Shown one piece after another: positions 33,498 through 41,859 of a stretch of DNA of 64,000 nucleotides. The stretch is from positions 1 to 64,000 of the forward strand of contig NZ_SMAJ01000009.1 in assembly GCF_004346225.1 (NCBI RefSeq). Direction: 5' to 3'. Below the pieces are notes generated by a model. It did not search any database. It was not told the DNA's origin and worked only from the letters and a program-made list of their open reading frames with translations. Within the stretch, counting starts at the first letter, position 1. Every line of letters starts with the position of its first letter. Source of the DNA: Paralcaligenes ureilyticus (GTDB taxonomy: Bacteria; Pseudomonadota; Gammaproteobacteria; Burkholderiales; Burkholderiaceae_B). The position numbers were made by a program, and so were the translations under genes.

Positions 33498-34379
33498 ATG
33501 CCCCTTACCGATTGGCTGGCTGCCTTGACCGTGATTACGGCTTGGGGAATCAATTTTGTGGTGATCAAGGTTGGGCTGCACGAGATACCGCCCTTGCTGC
33601 TGGCCGCCTTGCGTTTTGCGTTTGTGGCCTTCCCTGCCGTGTTCTTCGTCAAGCGCCCCGCGGTGCCGTTTCGCGCGTTGTTCCTTTACGCGTTGACGTT
33701 AAGTTTCGGGCAGTTTATTTTTCTGTTTACGGCCATCTATGTGGGAATGCCGGCCGGTCTGGCTTCGTTGGTGCTGCAGGCGCAGGCGTTCTTTACCGTT
33801 CTGATTGCGGCGCTCGTCCTGGACGAGCGCGTGTTCCGGCATAACATCCTGGGTATCGCGGTGGCGGTGCTGGGGCTGGTGATGATTCAAATGGGCGCCG
33901 AGCCTGGTAGCGTGCCGGTACTGGGATTCATTCTGTCACTGTGCGCGGCGTTGTCGTGGGCTTGCGGAAATATCGTGGTCAAGCGCATCGGCCGCGTCGA
34001 TATGCTGGGGCTGGTCGTGTGGACGGCGCTGCTGCCGCCCATTCCTTTCCTGATCCTGTCCTGGATATTCGAGGGGCCGCAGCGCATGCGGCACAGCCTG
34101 CAGGATATCAGCGTGGTGGGAATTGGCTCGGTCGCGTATCTGGCGCTGGTCGCGACCATTGTCGGCTATGTGTTGTGGGGGCGCTTGTTGGGCAAGCACC
34201 CGGTAAGCAAGGTCGCGCCTTTAAGCCTGCTGATTCCGGTGATAGGCCTGGTGTCGTCGTCGTTTTTGCTGGGCGAGCGTCTGGATTTGATCCAGTGGCT
34301 GGGCGGCGCCGTGGTCATGCTGGGGCTGGCCGTGAATGTGTTTGGTCTTCGGCAAGTGCGCAGGTTGTTGCGTGTGTAG
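33498..34379 (+). CDS. EamA/DMT-superfamily exporter
   Basis: This 293-residue membrane protein has ten predicted helices in two EamA repeats. The first has [20 protein letters not shown], the second [20 protein letters not shown] and [20 protein letters not shown]. It is closest to E. coli EamA, an O-acetylserine/cysteine exporter, as indicated by the N-terminal WGINFVVIK form. The upstream Shine-Dalgarno (TTCAGGATG) is weak, but no better start exists. Substrate remains open. Confidence 0.88.
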   Translation: MPLTDWLAALTVITAWGINFVVIKVGLHEIPPLLLAALRFAFVAFPAVFFVKRPAVPFRALFLYALTLSFGQFIFLFTAIYVGMPAGLASLVLQAQAFFTVLIAALVLDERVFRHNILGIAVAVLGLVMIQMGAEPGSVPVLGFILSLCAALSWACGNIVVKRIGRVDMLGLVVWTALLPPIPFLILSWIFEGPQRMRHSLQDISVVGIGSVAYLALVATIVGYVLWGRLLGKHPVSKVAPLSLLIPVIGLVSSSFLLGERLDLIQWLGGAVVMLGLAVNVFGLRQVRRLLRV

Positions 34380-34400
34380 GGGGTTGGATATGTTGGGGGA

Positions 34401-34427
34401 ATGCCACCCACAAGGGGTGGCGCTACA
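34401..34427. repeat. REP-like single unit (locus C)
   Basis: A lone copy of the unit, ATGCCACCCACAAGGGGTGG followed by CGCTACA, lies between eamA-like and argD. Its central palindrome CCACCC-ACAA-GGGGTGG carries paired changes relative to locus A (CACCC to CCACCC and GGGGTGC to GGGGTGG). This suggests the stem is maintained. Confidence 0.8.
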
Positions 34428-34543
34428 TGTCGCAGGCGCCCATTAATACGGTCTTTGGCAAGATTGTTAAAATTCACAATGGTTCGAAGTTTGTAAAGTG
34501 CCTGGTCTCCCCTTTTCCCTTCTTTTTCTTCAAGGATTTGAAA

Positions 34544-35734
34544 ATGAAATTTAGTCGGTCGGACGTGAATGCGCTCATGGAAATTACCTCGCGTCCAGAG
34601 CTGGTGTTTGTCCGTGGCAGCGGGTCCTGGCTTGAAGACCACAATGGCAAGCGATATCTGGATTTCGTGCAGGGGTGGGCGGTAAATTGCCTGGGGCATT
34701 GTCCGGCGCCGGTGGTAAAGGCTATAGCCGATCAGTCGACGCGCTTGTTGAATCCTTCGCCGGCTTTTTACAACGAACCTTCGATCGAACTGGCCATACG
34801 CCTGACGGGCGCCTCGTGCTTTGACCGCATATTCTTTGCCAATAGCGGCGCCGAGGCCAACGAAGGCGCGATCAAGCTCGCCCGCAAATGGGGTCAGCTG
34901 CACCGCAAAGGCGCCTACAAGATTATTACCTTCGATCACAGCTTTCACGGGCGTACGCTGGCCACCATGTCGGCCTCCGGAAAACCCGGCTGGGATAAGA
35001 TTTTTGCGCCTCAGGTCGATGGTTTTCCGAAAGCGGATTTGAACGATATTGCTTCGGTGCGCGCACTGGTCGATGATCAGACGGTCGCCATCATGCTCGA
35101 ACCCGTACAGGGCGAAGCCGGTGTCATTCCGGCAACGACCGAATTTCTGCAGGCCTTGCGCAAGCTGGCCGATGAAAAAGGGCTGCTGCTGATCGTCGAT
35201 GAGGTGCAAACCGGCATGGGGCGCACCGGCAAACTATTCGCCTACCAGCATGCGGGCATCACGCCCGACATCATGACCCTGGGCAAAGGGATAGGCGCAG
35301 GCGTGCCGCTGTCGGCATTGTGTGCGCGGGAAGAGGTGTCGTGCTTCGTGCATGGCGACCAGGGTGGAACCTATAACGGCAATCCCTTGATGACGGCCGC
35401 GGGTGTTGCGGTGTTCGACACGCTGACCGCGCCGGGCTTCATGGAGTCGGTCAATGCCCGCAGCCAGCAGTTGTCCAAAGGTTTGCTTGCGCTATCGGCC
35501 AAATGGGGCATGAAGGGCGAGCGCGGCGTGGGCTTGTTGCGAGCGCTGATGCTCGATCGCGACGATGGCGCGGCCATTGTGGAAGCGGCGCGTTTAATGA
35601 CGCCCGACGGCATGCTGCTGAATTCGCCGCGCCCGAACCTGCTGCGTTTCATGCCGGCGCTGAATGTGACGGCCGATGAAGTCGACCTGATGTTGAAGCG
35701 CCTGGACGAGGTTGTGCAGAAGGTTCGCGGGTAG
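34544..35734 (+). CDS. argD: Acetylornithine transaminase
   Basis: Class III PLP aminotransferase, 396 residues, converting N-acetylglutamate semialdehyde to N-acetylornithine in arginine synthesis. It has the PLP-binding [40 protein letters not shown], the cofactor aspartate in [15 protein letters not shown], and the Schiff-base lysine K248 in [17 protein letters not shown] at 34532 sets ATG 34544. The frame is open further upstream to 33941, but that part overlaps the EamA gene and is not family sequence. It is preceded and followed by REP-like units. Confidence 0.92.
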   Translation: MKFSRSDVNALMEITSRPELVFVRGSGSWLEDHNGKRYLDFVQGWAVNCLGHCPAPVVKAIADQSTRLLNPSPAFYNEPSIELAIRLTGASCFDRIFFANSGAEANEGAIKLARKWGQLHRKGAYKIITFDHSFHGRTLATMSASGKPGWDKIFAPQVDGFPKADLNDIASVRALVDDQTVAIMLEPVQGEAGVIPATTEFLQALRKLADEKGLLLIVDEVQTGMGRTGKLFAYQHAGITPDIMTLGKGIGAGVPLSALCAREEVSCFVHGDQGGTYNGNPLMTAAGVAVFDTLTAPGFMESVNARSQQLSKGLLALSAKWGMKGERGVGLLRALMLDRDDGAAIVEAARLMTPDGMLLNSPRPNLLRFMPALNVTADEVDLMLKRLDEVVQKVRG

Positions 35735-35761
35735 GGGGTATTTTCGCGTGTCGGGCGGTTT

Positions 35762-35847
35762 TGTAGCGGCAGCCCTTGTGGCTGCCATTTGTGCAATAAC
35801 CTGCACCCTGTTTATTGAAAATGGCAGCCACAAGGGCTGCCGCTACA
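35762..35847. repeat. REP-like palindrome pair (locus D)
   Basis: TGTAGCGGCAGCCCTTGTGG... (35762-35787) and its perfect inverted copy (35822-35847), separated by 34 bases. The two 26-bp arms could form one long hairpin between the convergent argD and RraA-like genes and may stop transcription from both sides. Confidence 0.9.
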
Positions 35848-35885
35848 AACGCATACGCCATTCAAACGTATGCGCCGCTACGTCA

Positions 35886-36608
35886 TCAACGGTTATGTTT
35901 CTTTTTCCAGATCGCAAATTCATCCAGCGTTTTGGGATCGGTGGCGGGGTAGAGCCCCAGGGTTGAGCGCCCTTCCTTCACTTTTTCGGTGACGAAATCT
36001 TCGAAGGCGGTCATTTCAAACGCTTCCTGGGCGACTTCCTGCACCAGGTGTGCGGGGATGACCACGACGCCTTCTTCATCGCCGAAAATAATGTCTCCGG
36101 GAAACACGGGCGCGTCGCCGCAGCCTATGGGTACATTGATGTCGATGGCCTGATGGTGCGTCAGGTTGGTGGGGGGCGCGGGGCTGCGATGGTAGGCGGG
36201 CATGTTCAGTTCGCCAATTTCCGGCGAATCGCGAAAGCCCCCATCGGTGACGACGCCGGCCACGCCGCGCTGTTGCAGCCGTGTGACCAGAATGCTTCCC
36301 GCCGATGCGGCGCGGGCGTCTTTGCGGCTGTCCATGACCAGCACGTACCCGGCCGGGCACTCTTCCACGGCCTTGCGTTGCGGGTGGCTGTGATCGCGGA
36401 ACACTTCGAGCTTGTTCAGGTCTTCACGCGCGGGCATATACCGCAGGGTGTAGGCCGGGCCGATCAGGCGTTCTTTTTTTCCCGCGCCCACGGGGTAGAC
36501 GCCCTGAATCAGCTGATTGCGCAAGCCCCGTTTGTACAGGGTGGTGGTAACGGTTGCCACGCTTACCTGTCGAAGCTGATCCATGATGAGGGTACTGAGG
36601 ACTGCCAT
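35886..36608 (-). CDS. RraA-family protein (aldolase-like or RNase regulator-like)
   Basis: This 240-residue protein has the RraA/HMG-aldolase fold: QVSVATVTTTLYKRGLRNQL, GPAYTLRYMPAR, the metal/substrate region AGSILVTRLQQRGVAGVVTD with DGGFRDSPEI, and FGDEEGVVVIPAHLVQEVA. True RraA is about 160 residues. This longer form usually sits with sugar-acid or dicarboxylate catabolism genes and may act as a 4-hydroxy-4-methyl-2-oxoglutarate-type aldolase or decarboxylase. It lies 11 bases downstream of the IlvD/Edd dehydratase, which supports a catabolic role. GGAGAA precedes the start. Confidence 0.83.
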   Translation of the reverse strand: MAVLSTLIMDQLRQVSVATVTTTLYKRGLRNQLIQGVYPVGAGKKERLIGPAYTLRYMPAREDLNKLEVFRDHSHPQRKAVEECPAGYVLVMDSRKDARAASAGSILVTRLQQRGVAGVVTDGGFRDSPEIGELNMPAYHRSPAPPTNLTHHQAIDINVPIGCGDAPVFPGDIIFGDEEGVVVIPAHLVQEVAQEAFEMTAFEDFVTEKVKEGRSTLGLYPATDPKTLDEFAIWKKKHNR

Positions 36609-36619
36609 GTGTGGTTCTC

Positions 36620-38347
36620 CTAGAAGATATCGGGCTCGCCGGCGGCTTTGCCGAATCCGGTTTGCAGAAAGTCGAAGTCGCAGCCCTGATCGGCTTGCTG
36701 TATGTGTCGGTTGAACATCCAGCCGTAGCCGCGCTCGTAGCGTGGTTCGGGGATGGCGCGCGCCGATTTGCGGCGGGCCAGCTCGTCGTCCGCAACGTGC
36801 AGATGTATGGTGCGCTTGGCGACATCCACCGAGATTTCATCGCCGTTCTCAACCAGCGCCAGCGGCCCGCCTATATAGGCTTCGGGCGACACGTGCAGGA
36901 TGCAGGCGCCGTAACTGGTGCCGCTCATGCGCGCGTCGGAAATGCGCACCATGTCGCGCACGCCCTGTTCGATGAGCTTTTGCGGAATCGGGATCATGCC
37001 CCATTCGGGCATGCCGGGGCCGCCCTGGGGGCCGACGTTGCGCAGGATCAGCACGTGGTCGGCGGTCACGTCGAGGTCCGGGCGATTGATCTGTTCTTTC
37101 ATGGCCGGGTAGCTGTCGAAAACCAGGGCGCGGCCCGTGTGCTTGAGGAAACGTTTTTCGGCGGCGGCCGGCTTGATCACACAGCCGTTGGGCGCCAGAT
37201 TGCCTTTGAGGACCGCCAGCGAGCCCTCGGCGTAAATAGGGTTGTCCAGGCTGCGGATCACGTCGTGGTTGTAGACTTGCGCGCCCTGCAGATTTTCACC
37301 CAGCGTTTTGCCGGTGACGGTCATGACATCCAGGTTCAAGTGAGGGCGCAGCTCGCTCATCAGCGCCAGCACGCCGCCCGCATAATAAAAGTCTTCCATC
37401 AGATATTTATCGCCGCTGGGCCGCACGTTGGCGATGACGGGGATTTTGCGGCTGGCCAGTTCGAAGTCGTCCAGGCTGATGTCGCAGCCCGCCCGTTTGG
37501 CCTGGGCAATGACGTGGATGATGGCGTTGGTGGAACAGCCCATGGCCATGGCCACCGCAATGGCGTTTTTGAAGGCGGGGACGGTCTGGATCTTGGCCGG
37601 CGTCAAGTCTTCCCAGACCATGTCGACGATGCGCCGGCCCGTTTCCGCGCACATGCGGATATGGTTGGCGTCGGCGGCGGGAATCGACGAGGCCCCGGGC
37701 AGGGTCATGCCCAGCGCGTCGGCGATGGCGGTCATGGTGCTGGCCGTGCCCATTGTCATGCAATGCCCGTGGCTGCGGGCGATGCCGCCCTCGATACCCA
37801 GCCACTGCGTGGGCGTGATCTTGCCGGCGCGGCGCTCGTCCCAGAACTTCCAGGCGTCCGAACCCGAGCCCAGCACCTTGCCTTCCCAATTGCCGCGCAG
37901 CATCGGGCCCGCGGGAATATAAATGGCGGGCACGCCCGCGCTGGTGGCACCCATGAGCAACGCCGGAGTGGTCTTGTCGCAGCCGCCCATCAACACGACG
38001 CCGTCGATGGGATGGCAGCGTATGAGTTCTTCCGTATCCATGGCCAGCATATTGCGATACAGCATGGTGGTGGGCTTGACGTATTGCTCGGCCAGCGACA
38101 GCGCCGGCAGCTCGATGGGAAAGCCGCCCGCCTGCAGTACGCCGCGCCTGACGTCTTCGACGCGTTGCTTGAAGTGTGCGTGGCAGGGCTGAATGTCCGA
38201 CCAGGTATTGATGATGCCGATGACGGGCTTGCCCGCCCAGTCGTCCGGGCCGTAGCCCATCTGCATGATTCTGGACCGATGGCCGAAGCCTCTGAGGTCG
38301 TCGGGCGCGAACCAGCGGGCGCTGCGTAGTGAATCTGGGGTTTTCAT
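36620..38347 (-). CDS. IlvD/Edd-family sugar-acid dehydratase (arabonate dehydratase-like)
   Basis: This 575-residue iron-sulfur dehydratase has likely cluster ligands in GIINTWSDIQPCHAHFKQR, VVLMGGCDKTTPALLMG and ARSHGHCMTMGTASTMTA. GCSTNAIIHVIAQAKRAG and ISDARMSGTSYGACILHVSP are also typical. The pattern fits L-arabonate/D-xylonate-type dehydratases better than the branched-chain enzyme IlvD. ATG 38347 is chosen over an in-frame upstream start at 38383 because CAGGA lies before it. It is in an operon with an RraA-like protein and an SsuABC-type transporter under divergent GntR control, so it likely dehydrates an imported acid. Confidence 0.88.
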   Translation of the reverse strand: MKTPDSLRSARWFAPDDLRGFGHRSRIMQMGYGPDDWAGKPVIGIINTWSDIQPCHAHFKQRVEDVRRGVLQAGGFPIELPALSLAEQYVKPTTMLYRNMLAMDTEELIRCHPIDGVVLMGGCDKTTPALLMGATSAGVPAIYIPAGPMLRGNWEGKVLGSGSDAWKFWDERRAGKITPTQWLGIEGGIARSHGHCMTMGTASTMTAIADALGMTLPGASSIPAADANHIRMCAETGRRIVDMVWEDLTPAKIQTVPAFKNAIAVAMAMGCSTNAIIHVIAQAKRAGCDISLDDFELASRKIPVIANVRPSGDKYLMEDFYYAGGVLALMSELRPHLNLDVMTVTGKTLGENLQGAQVYNHDVIRSLDNPIYAEGSLAVLKGNLAPNGCVIKPAAAEKRFLKHTGRALVFDSYPAMKEQINRPDLDVTADHVLILRNVGPQGGPGMPEWGMIPIPQKLIEQGVRDMVRISDARMSGTSYGACILHVSPEAYIGGPLALVENGDEISVDVAKRTIHLHVADDELARRKSARAIPEPRYERGYGWMFNRHIQQADQGCDFDFLQTGFGKAAGEPDIF

Positions 38348-38364
38348 TGATTGTCCTGGTGGGT

Positions 38365-39234
38365 TTAGCTTTGCATGCCCCAACGTCTAACCGTTCTTTT
38401 CTCGATCAGGCGGAACACGAAATTTTCGACAATCAGTCCGATGATGATGACGGTCAGCAGGCCGGCGAAAACAGCGGGTATATCGAGTAGATTGCGATTT
38501 TCAAAGATGTACCAGCCCAGGCCGCCCTTGCCCGACGCCACGCCGAACACGAGTTCGGCCGCGATCAGGGTGCGCCAGGCGAAAGCCCAGCCGATTTTCA
38601 GGCCGGTCAATATCGATGGGAAGGCGGCGGGGATAAGAATCTTGGCCACATAGCGCAAGCCGCGCAGCTCGTAGTTGCGCCCGACCATGCGCAGGGTATG
38701 CGATACCGCCAGAAAGCCCGCCTGGGTATTGAGCGCGACCACCCACACCACCGAATGCAGCAGTACGAAAACGATGCTGGTGGTGCCCAGCCCGAACCAG
38801 ATGAGGGCCAGCGGCAGCAGCGCAATGGCCGGCAGCGGGTTGAACATGGCTGTCATGACTTCCAGGAAGTCGGTGCCGATGCGGGTGCTGATGGCCAGCA
38901 CGGTGATGACCCCGGCCAGGGTTATGCCTATGACGTAGCCGATCAGCAGGACCTTGATCGAGGTCCAGGCGCGATCGAGCAGGATGCCGCTGCCGATGCT
39001 GTCGATGAAGGAGCGGACCGTATCCGACAGCGTTGGAAACAGCAGGGGATTGTCGAGCAACTGTCCGTAGACTTCCCAAGCTACGGCCAGCAGCACGATG
39101 ATCAGTGTTTTGCGAAGAAACGTATTGTTCCAGAGCTTTTGCCAGGACGATAATTGGCGTACCAGTACGGCGCTTTTGCCCGCGGCCGGGTTGTCGGCCG
39201 CGCTTTGTTTCATGGTGATCGTTGCGCGGCCCAT
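38365..39234 (-). CDS. ABC transporter permease (SsuC/TauC family)
   Basis: This 289-residue permease has about six membrane helices and the family coupling-loop sequence VSHTLRMVGRNYELRGLRYV followed by IPAAFPSILTGLKIGWAFAW. RTLIAAELVFGVASGKGGLGW is the characteristic SsuC/TauC end region. The ATG overlaps the ATPase stop (TAATG). Together with the ATPase and binding protein it forms a complete importer of the nitrate/sulfonate/taurine class. Given the dehydratase downstream, an organic acid is as likely as a sulfonate. Confidence 0.9.
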   Translation of the reverse strand: MGRATITMKQSAADNPAAGKSAVLVRQLSSWQKLWNNTFLRKTLIIVLLAVAWEVYGQLLDNPLLFPTLSDTVRSFIDSIGSGILLDRAWTSIKVLLIGYVIGITLAGVITVLAISTRIGTDFLEVMTAMFNPLPAIALLPLALIWFGLGTTSIVFVLLHSVVWVVALNTQAGFLAVSHTLRMVGRNYELRGLRYVAKILIPAAFPSILTGLKIGWAFAWRTLIAAELVFGVASGKGGLGWYIFENRNLLDIPAVFAGLLTVIIIGLIVENFVFRLIEKRTVRRWGMQS

Positions 39235-40001
39235 TATGCATGCACCCCGTTGGTTTGATTAAAAAGCAATTCGTGTATTTCCTGTTCGAGCGCCGCCGCC
39301 GAGCCGTCTTCGAACGACACGGCCTCGACGTCGTTGACTTCGGCCTTGACCTCGCCGGGGTGCGGCGAAAGCAGGAGGATCCGGTTGCCCACGCGTATGG
39401 CCTCGGCAATCGAATGGGTGACGAACATGACCGTAAAGCGGGTGCCTTCCCAAAGCTGTAAAAGCTCGTCCTGCATTTGCCGCCGGGTGAGGGCGTCCAG
39501 GGCGGCAAAGGGTTCGTCCATCAATAAAATATCGGGTTCCATCGACATGCCGCGCGCGATAGCCACACGCTGCTTCATGCCGCCCGACAGCGTGTGGGTG
39601 TAGCTGTCTGCAAATTTGTCCAGGTGCACCTTCTCCACATAGGCCCGGGCGCGTGCCTCGGCTTCTTTTCTGGGCATTTTGCGGGCCTCGATCAGGGGAA
39701 ACATGACGTTTTCCAGGACGGTCTTCCAGGGCAGCAACTGGTCGAATTCCTGGAACACCATCATGCGATCGGAGCCCGGCCGCTTGACGGTTTTGCCCTT
39801 GATGCGGATTTCGCCTTCTTCCGGAGTCAGATAGCCGCCCACCGCCTTGAGCAAGGTGGATTTGCCGCAACCGGAGGCGCCCAGCAATACGAAGCGGTCT
39901 CCGCTGTCGACATTGAAGCTGACCTGGTTGGTGGCGGTGACAATACTATCGGGCGTTTTGTACCGCAGCGTGACGGTATCGACTTCTAGCAAATGCGACA
40001 T
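39234..40001 (-). CDS. ABC transporter ATPase (SsuB/TauB family)
   Basis: This 255-residue ATPase has Walker A LLGASGCGKSTLLKAVGGYL, Q-loop FQEFDQLLPWKTVLENVMFP, signature LSGGMKQRVAIARGM, Walker B ILLMDEPFAALDALTRRQMQ, and H-loop VTHSIAEAI. FALLPWKT-like Q-loops are typical of the nitrate/sulfonate group. It is the second gene of the transporter operon, 22 bases after the binding protein gene. Confidence 0.92.
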   Translation of the reverse strand: MSHLLEVDTVTLRYKTPDSIVTATNQVSFNVDSGDRFVLLGASGCGKSTLLKAVGGYLTPEEGEIRIKGKTVKRPGSDRMMVFQEFDQLLPWKTVLENVMFPLIEARKMPRKEAEARARAYVEKVHLDKFADSYTHTLSGGMKQRVAIARGMSMEPDILLMDEPFAALDALTRRQMQDELLQLWEGTRFTVMFVTHSIAEAIRVGNRILLLSPHPGEVKAEVNDVEAVSFEDGSAAALEQEIHELLFNQTNGVHA

Positions 40002-40023
40002 TCTGGTCTCCGGATTCCTGTTT

Positions 40024-41031
40024 TTAGCTACCGTTGAGCGAAGCGGAAACGGGCAGGAAGTAATCGGTCCATTTCTTAGGCAGGGTTTTCAGGATGCCGA
40101 CTTTGTACATATGCTGCGCAAATTGCATCGAGCCCGCAGGCGCCATCTGGAAAGCCATCATGCCGGGCTCTTTCAGCATGGCCATCAAGTCGGCCACACT
40201 GGTTTTGTCGCCGCTGATTTCGCGATAGATTTCAACCGATTTTTCGGTGTTGGCCTTGATGTAATCGATGGCTTCTTTCGATGCCGTCAGTACCGCCTTG
40301 ATGATTTTGGGATTGGCGTCGGCGAATTTCGTGGTGGTGAAGAGCGTCGATTGCGACAGCCCGCCCTTGATAATGTCGGTGGATTTTAAAACTACGTGTA
40401 CCCCTGGGATTTTCAGTTCTTTGGTGAAGAACGGGGGGGCCGAAAAATGGCTGGTGATCTCGCCATTGGGGTTGGCCAGCATGGCGGAGGCATCGGGGTG
40501 GCCGAGCTGTACCGTATTGGCGTCCAGTTGAGACCATTTGTCTTTGCCGAACACCTGTTCGCATGCCATTTGCAGCAGGATGGCCTGGGTCGACACCCGG
40601 ACGGTTGGAACGGCAATCTTGTCCAGGGGGCCGTAGTCCTTCAGGGTTTTGATCTTCGGGTCGCGGCTGATCAGCTCCAAAGGAAGGGCCGAATTGGTCG
40701 TAATCCCCTTGACCTTGCCTTTGGTACGATCCCAAAGCAGCAGCATGTTGCCCACGCCGCTGTTGACGATTTGCACATTGCCCGAGAGCAGGGCGTCGGT
40801 AGAGGCGCCGCCGCTGCTGAATGATCGCCAGTTCACTTTGAGGTCTTTCACGCCTTCTTTGGCTGCGGCCTTTTCTATCAGGCCCTGCTTTTCCATGACA
40901 AGGGCGGGCAAGTACAAAATGCCCGGCTGCCGGGTAATGGTTATTTCGTGGGCTTGCTGGGCGTAAGCCGCGCCGCCCGCAGTGGTGAGCGCAGCCATTA
41001 AAATGGCACTGATATGTTGGGTGATTTTCAT
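40024..41031 (-). CDS. ABC transporter substrate-binding protein (SsuA/NMT1-like)
   Basis: This 335-residue periplasmic protein has a Sec signal (SAILMAALTTAGGAAYAQQ). The mature domain has ITITRQPGILYLPALVMEKQ, FSSGGASTDALLSGNVQIVN and VGNMLLLWDRTKGKVKG, as in NMT1/SsuA proteins. AGGAGACA precedes the start. It is the first gene of the five-gene operon running to 35886. The ligand is unknown, and the dehydratase suggests a hydroxylated acid. Confidence 0.9.
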   Translation of the reverse strand: MKITQHISAILMAALTTAGGAAYAQQAHEITITRQPGILYLPALVMEKQGLIEKAAAKEGVKDLKVNWRSFSSGGASTDALLSGNVQIVNSGVGNMLLLWDRTKGKVKGITTNSALPLELISRDPKIKTLKDYGPLDKIAVPTVRVSTQAILLQMACEQVFGKDKWSQLDANTVQLGHPDASAMLANPNGEITSHFSAPPFFTKELKIPGVHVVLKSTDIIKGGLSQSTLFTTTKFADANPKIIKAVLTASKEAIDYIKANTEKSVEIYREISGDKTSVADLMAMLKEPGMMAFQMAPAGSMQFAQHMYKVGILKTLPKKWTDYFLPVSASLNGS

Positions 41032-41060
41032 ATTGTCTCCTGATCACGTAAATGGAAATT

Positions 41061-41124
41061 TTTAATACTATGTCTTGCCAGAAAGCATACTAATATATTA
41101 GTATATTAAGAAGGAAGTATTAAA
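41061..41124. promoter_or_regulatory. Nested palindromic operator for the GntR regulator
   Basis: ATACTAATATATTAGTAT (41087-41104) is a perfect 18-bp palindrome. An outer inverted repeat, TTTAATACT (41061-41069) and AGTATTAAA (41116-41124), surrounds it almost symmetrically. Both share the core AATACT or ATACTAAT. They lie in the short AT-rich spacer between divergent starts at 41031 and 41161. They are strong candidates for binding sites of the GntR/FCD protein, controlling both its own gene and the transporter-dehydratase operon. Confidence 0.65.
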
Positions 41125-41160
41125 AATATATAACTATCAATTTTTTAATTGATTTCAACT

Positions 41161-41847
41161 ATGAAAACACCGACAGAATTGGATCGATACCGGCAAGTGG
41201 CGCCGCAGCTGTACGAGTTGTTGCGAAACAAGATTGTTTCGCTGGAGCTGCCGCCTGGGACGCCGCTGTCGCGGGTTGAGCTGTCGGCCCAATTTCGTGT
41301 CAGCCAGACGCCGGTCAGGGAGGCGTTGCTGAGGCTTGCCGAGGAACGGTTGATCGATGTGTTTCCTCAGTCGGCGACACGGGTCAGCCTCATCGACACC
41401 CATATTGCGGAAGAGGCGCATTTCTTACGGCGGGCAATTGAACTTGAAATCGTGCGCGACCTGGCCTTGCACAACACGGCGGAGTTGCTTGCGGATTTGA
41501 AAGCCCTGCTCGATCGGCAGGTTTTGTTGCGGGATAGCCAGGATTTGAGCGGCTTTGCCGAAACCGACCAGGCGTTCCATCGGTATATGTATGAAGCGAC
41601 GGGCAAAGAAGCTTTATGGAAGCTGGTGCGCAGCCGCAGCGGCCACATCGATCGCCTGCGGCGCCTGCACCTGCCGGCTGCGGGAAAGATCAACCGGATT
41701 GTCAGCGATCACAGCCAGATCTTCGAAGCCATCAAGCGCGGCGACGCGGCGGGTGCACAGCAGCATCTGCGCACCCATTTGTCCGGAACCCTGGAGTACA
41801 TGGGCCAGATCCGCGCCGACCACCCGCAGTTTTTTACGGCCGCCTGA
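41161..41847 (+). CDS. GntR-family regulator, FCD (FadR) subgroup
   Basis: This 228-residue protein has a winged helix in residues 1-70 (QLYELLRNKIVSLELPPGTP, LSAQFRVSQTPVREALLRLA) and an all-helical FCD ligand domain. The metal-binding acidic and histidine residues appear in FAETDQAFHRYMYEATG, SDHSQIFEAI and HLRTHLSGTL. ATG 41161 is preferred over an in-frame TTG at 41149. It is divergent from the SsuABC-like/dehydratase operon, so it is probably that operon's repressor, released by its substrate or a product. Confidence 0.88.
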   Translation: MKTPTELDRYRQVAPQLYELLRNKIVSLELPPGTPLSRVELSAQFRVSQTPVREALLRLAEERLIDVFPQSATRVSLIDTHIAEEAHFLRRAIELEIVRDLALHNTAELLADLKALLDRQVLLRDSQDLSGFAETDQAFHRYMYEATGKEALWKLVRSRSGHIDRLRRLHLPAAGKINRIVSDHSQIFEAIKRGDAAGAQQHLRTHLSGTLEYMGQIRADHPQFFTAA

Positions 41848-41859
41848 GGCGGCCGCGGC

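Noticed and set aside
33941-34543. N-terminal extension of argD
   Set aside because: It overlaps the EamA gene in another frame and lacks family sequence; ATG 34544 has a good ribosome-binding site and normal N-terminus.
14705-35847. Repeated palindromes as a possible CRISPR array
   Set aside because: Units are scattered over tens of kilobases as inverted pairs, with no regular spacers and no cas genes.
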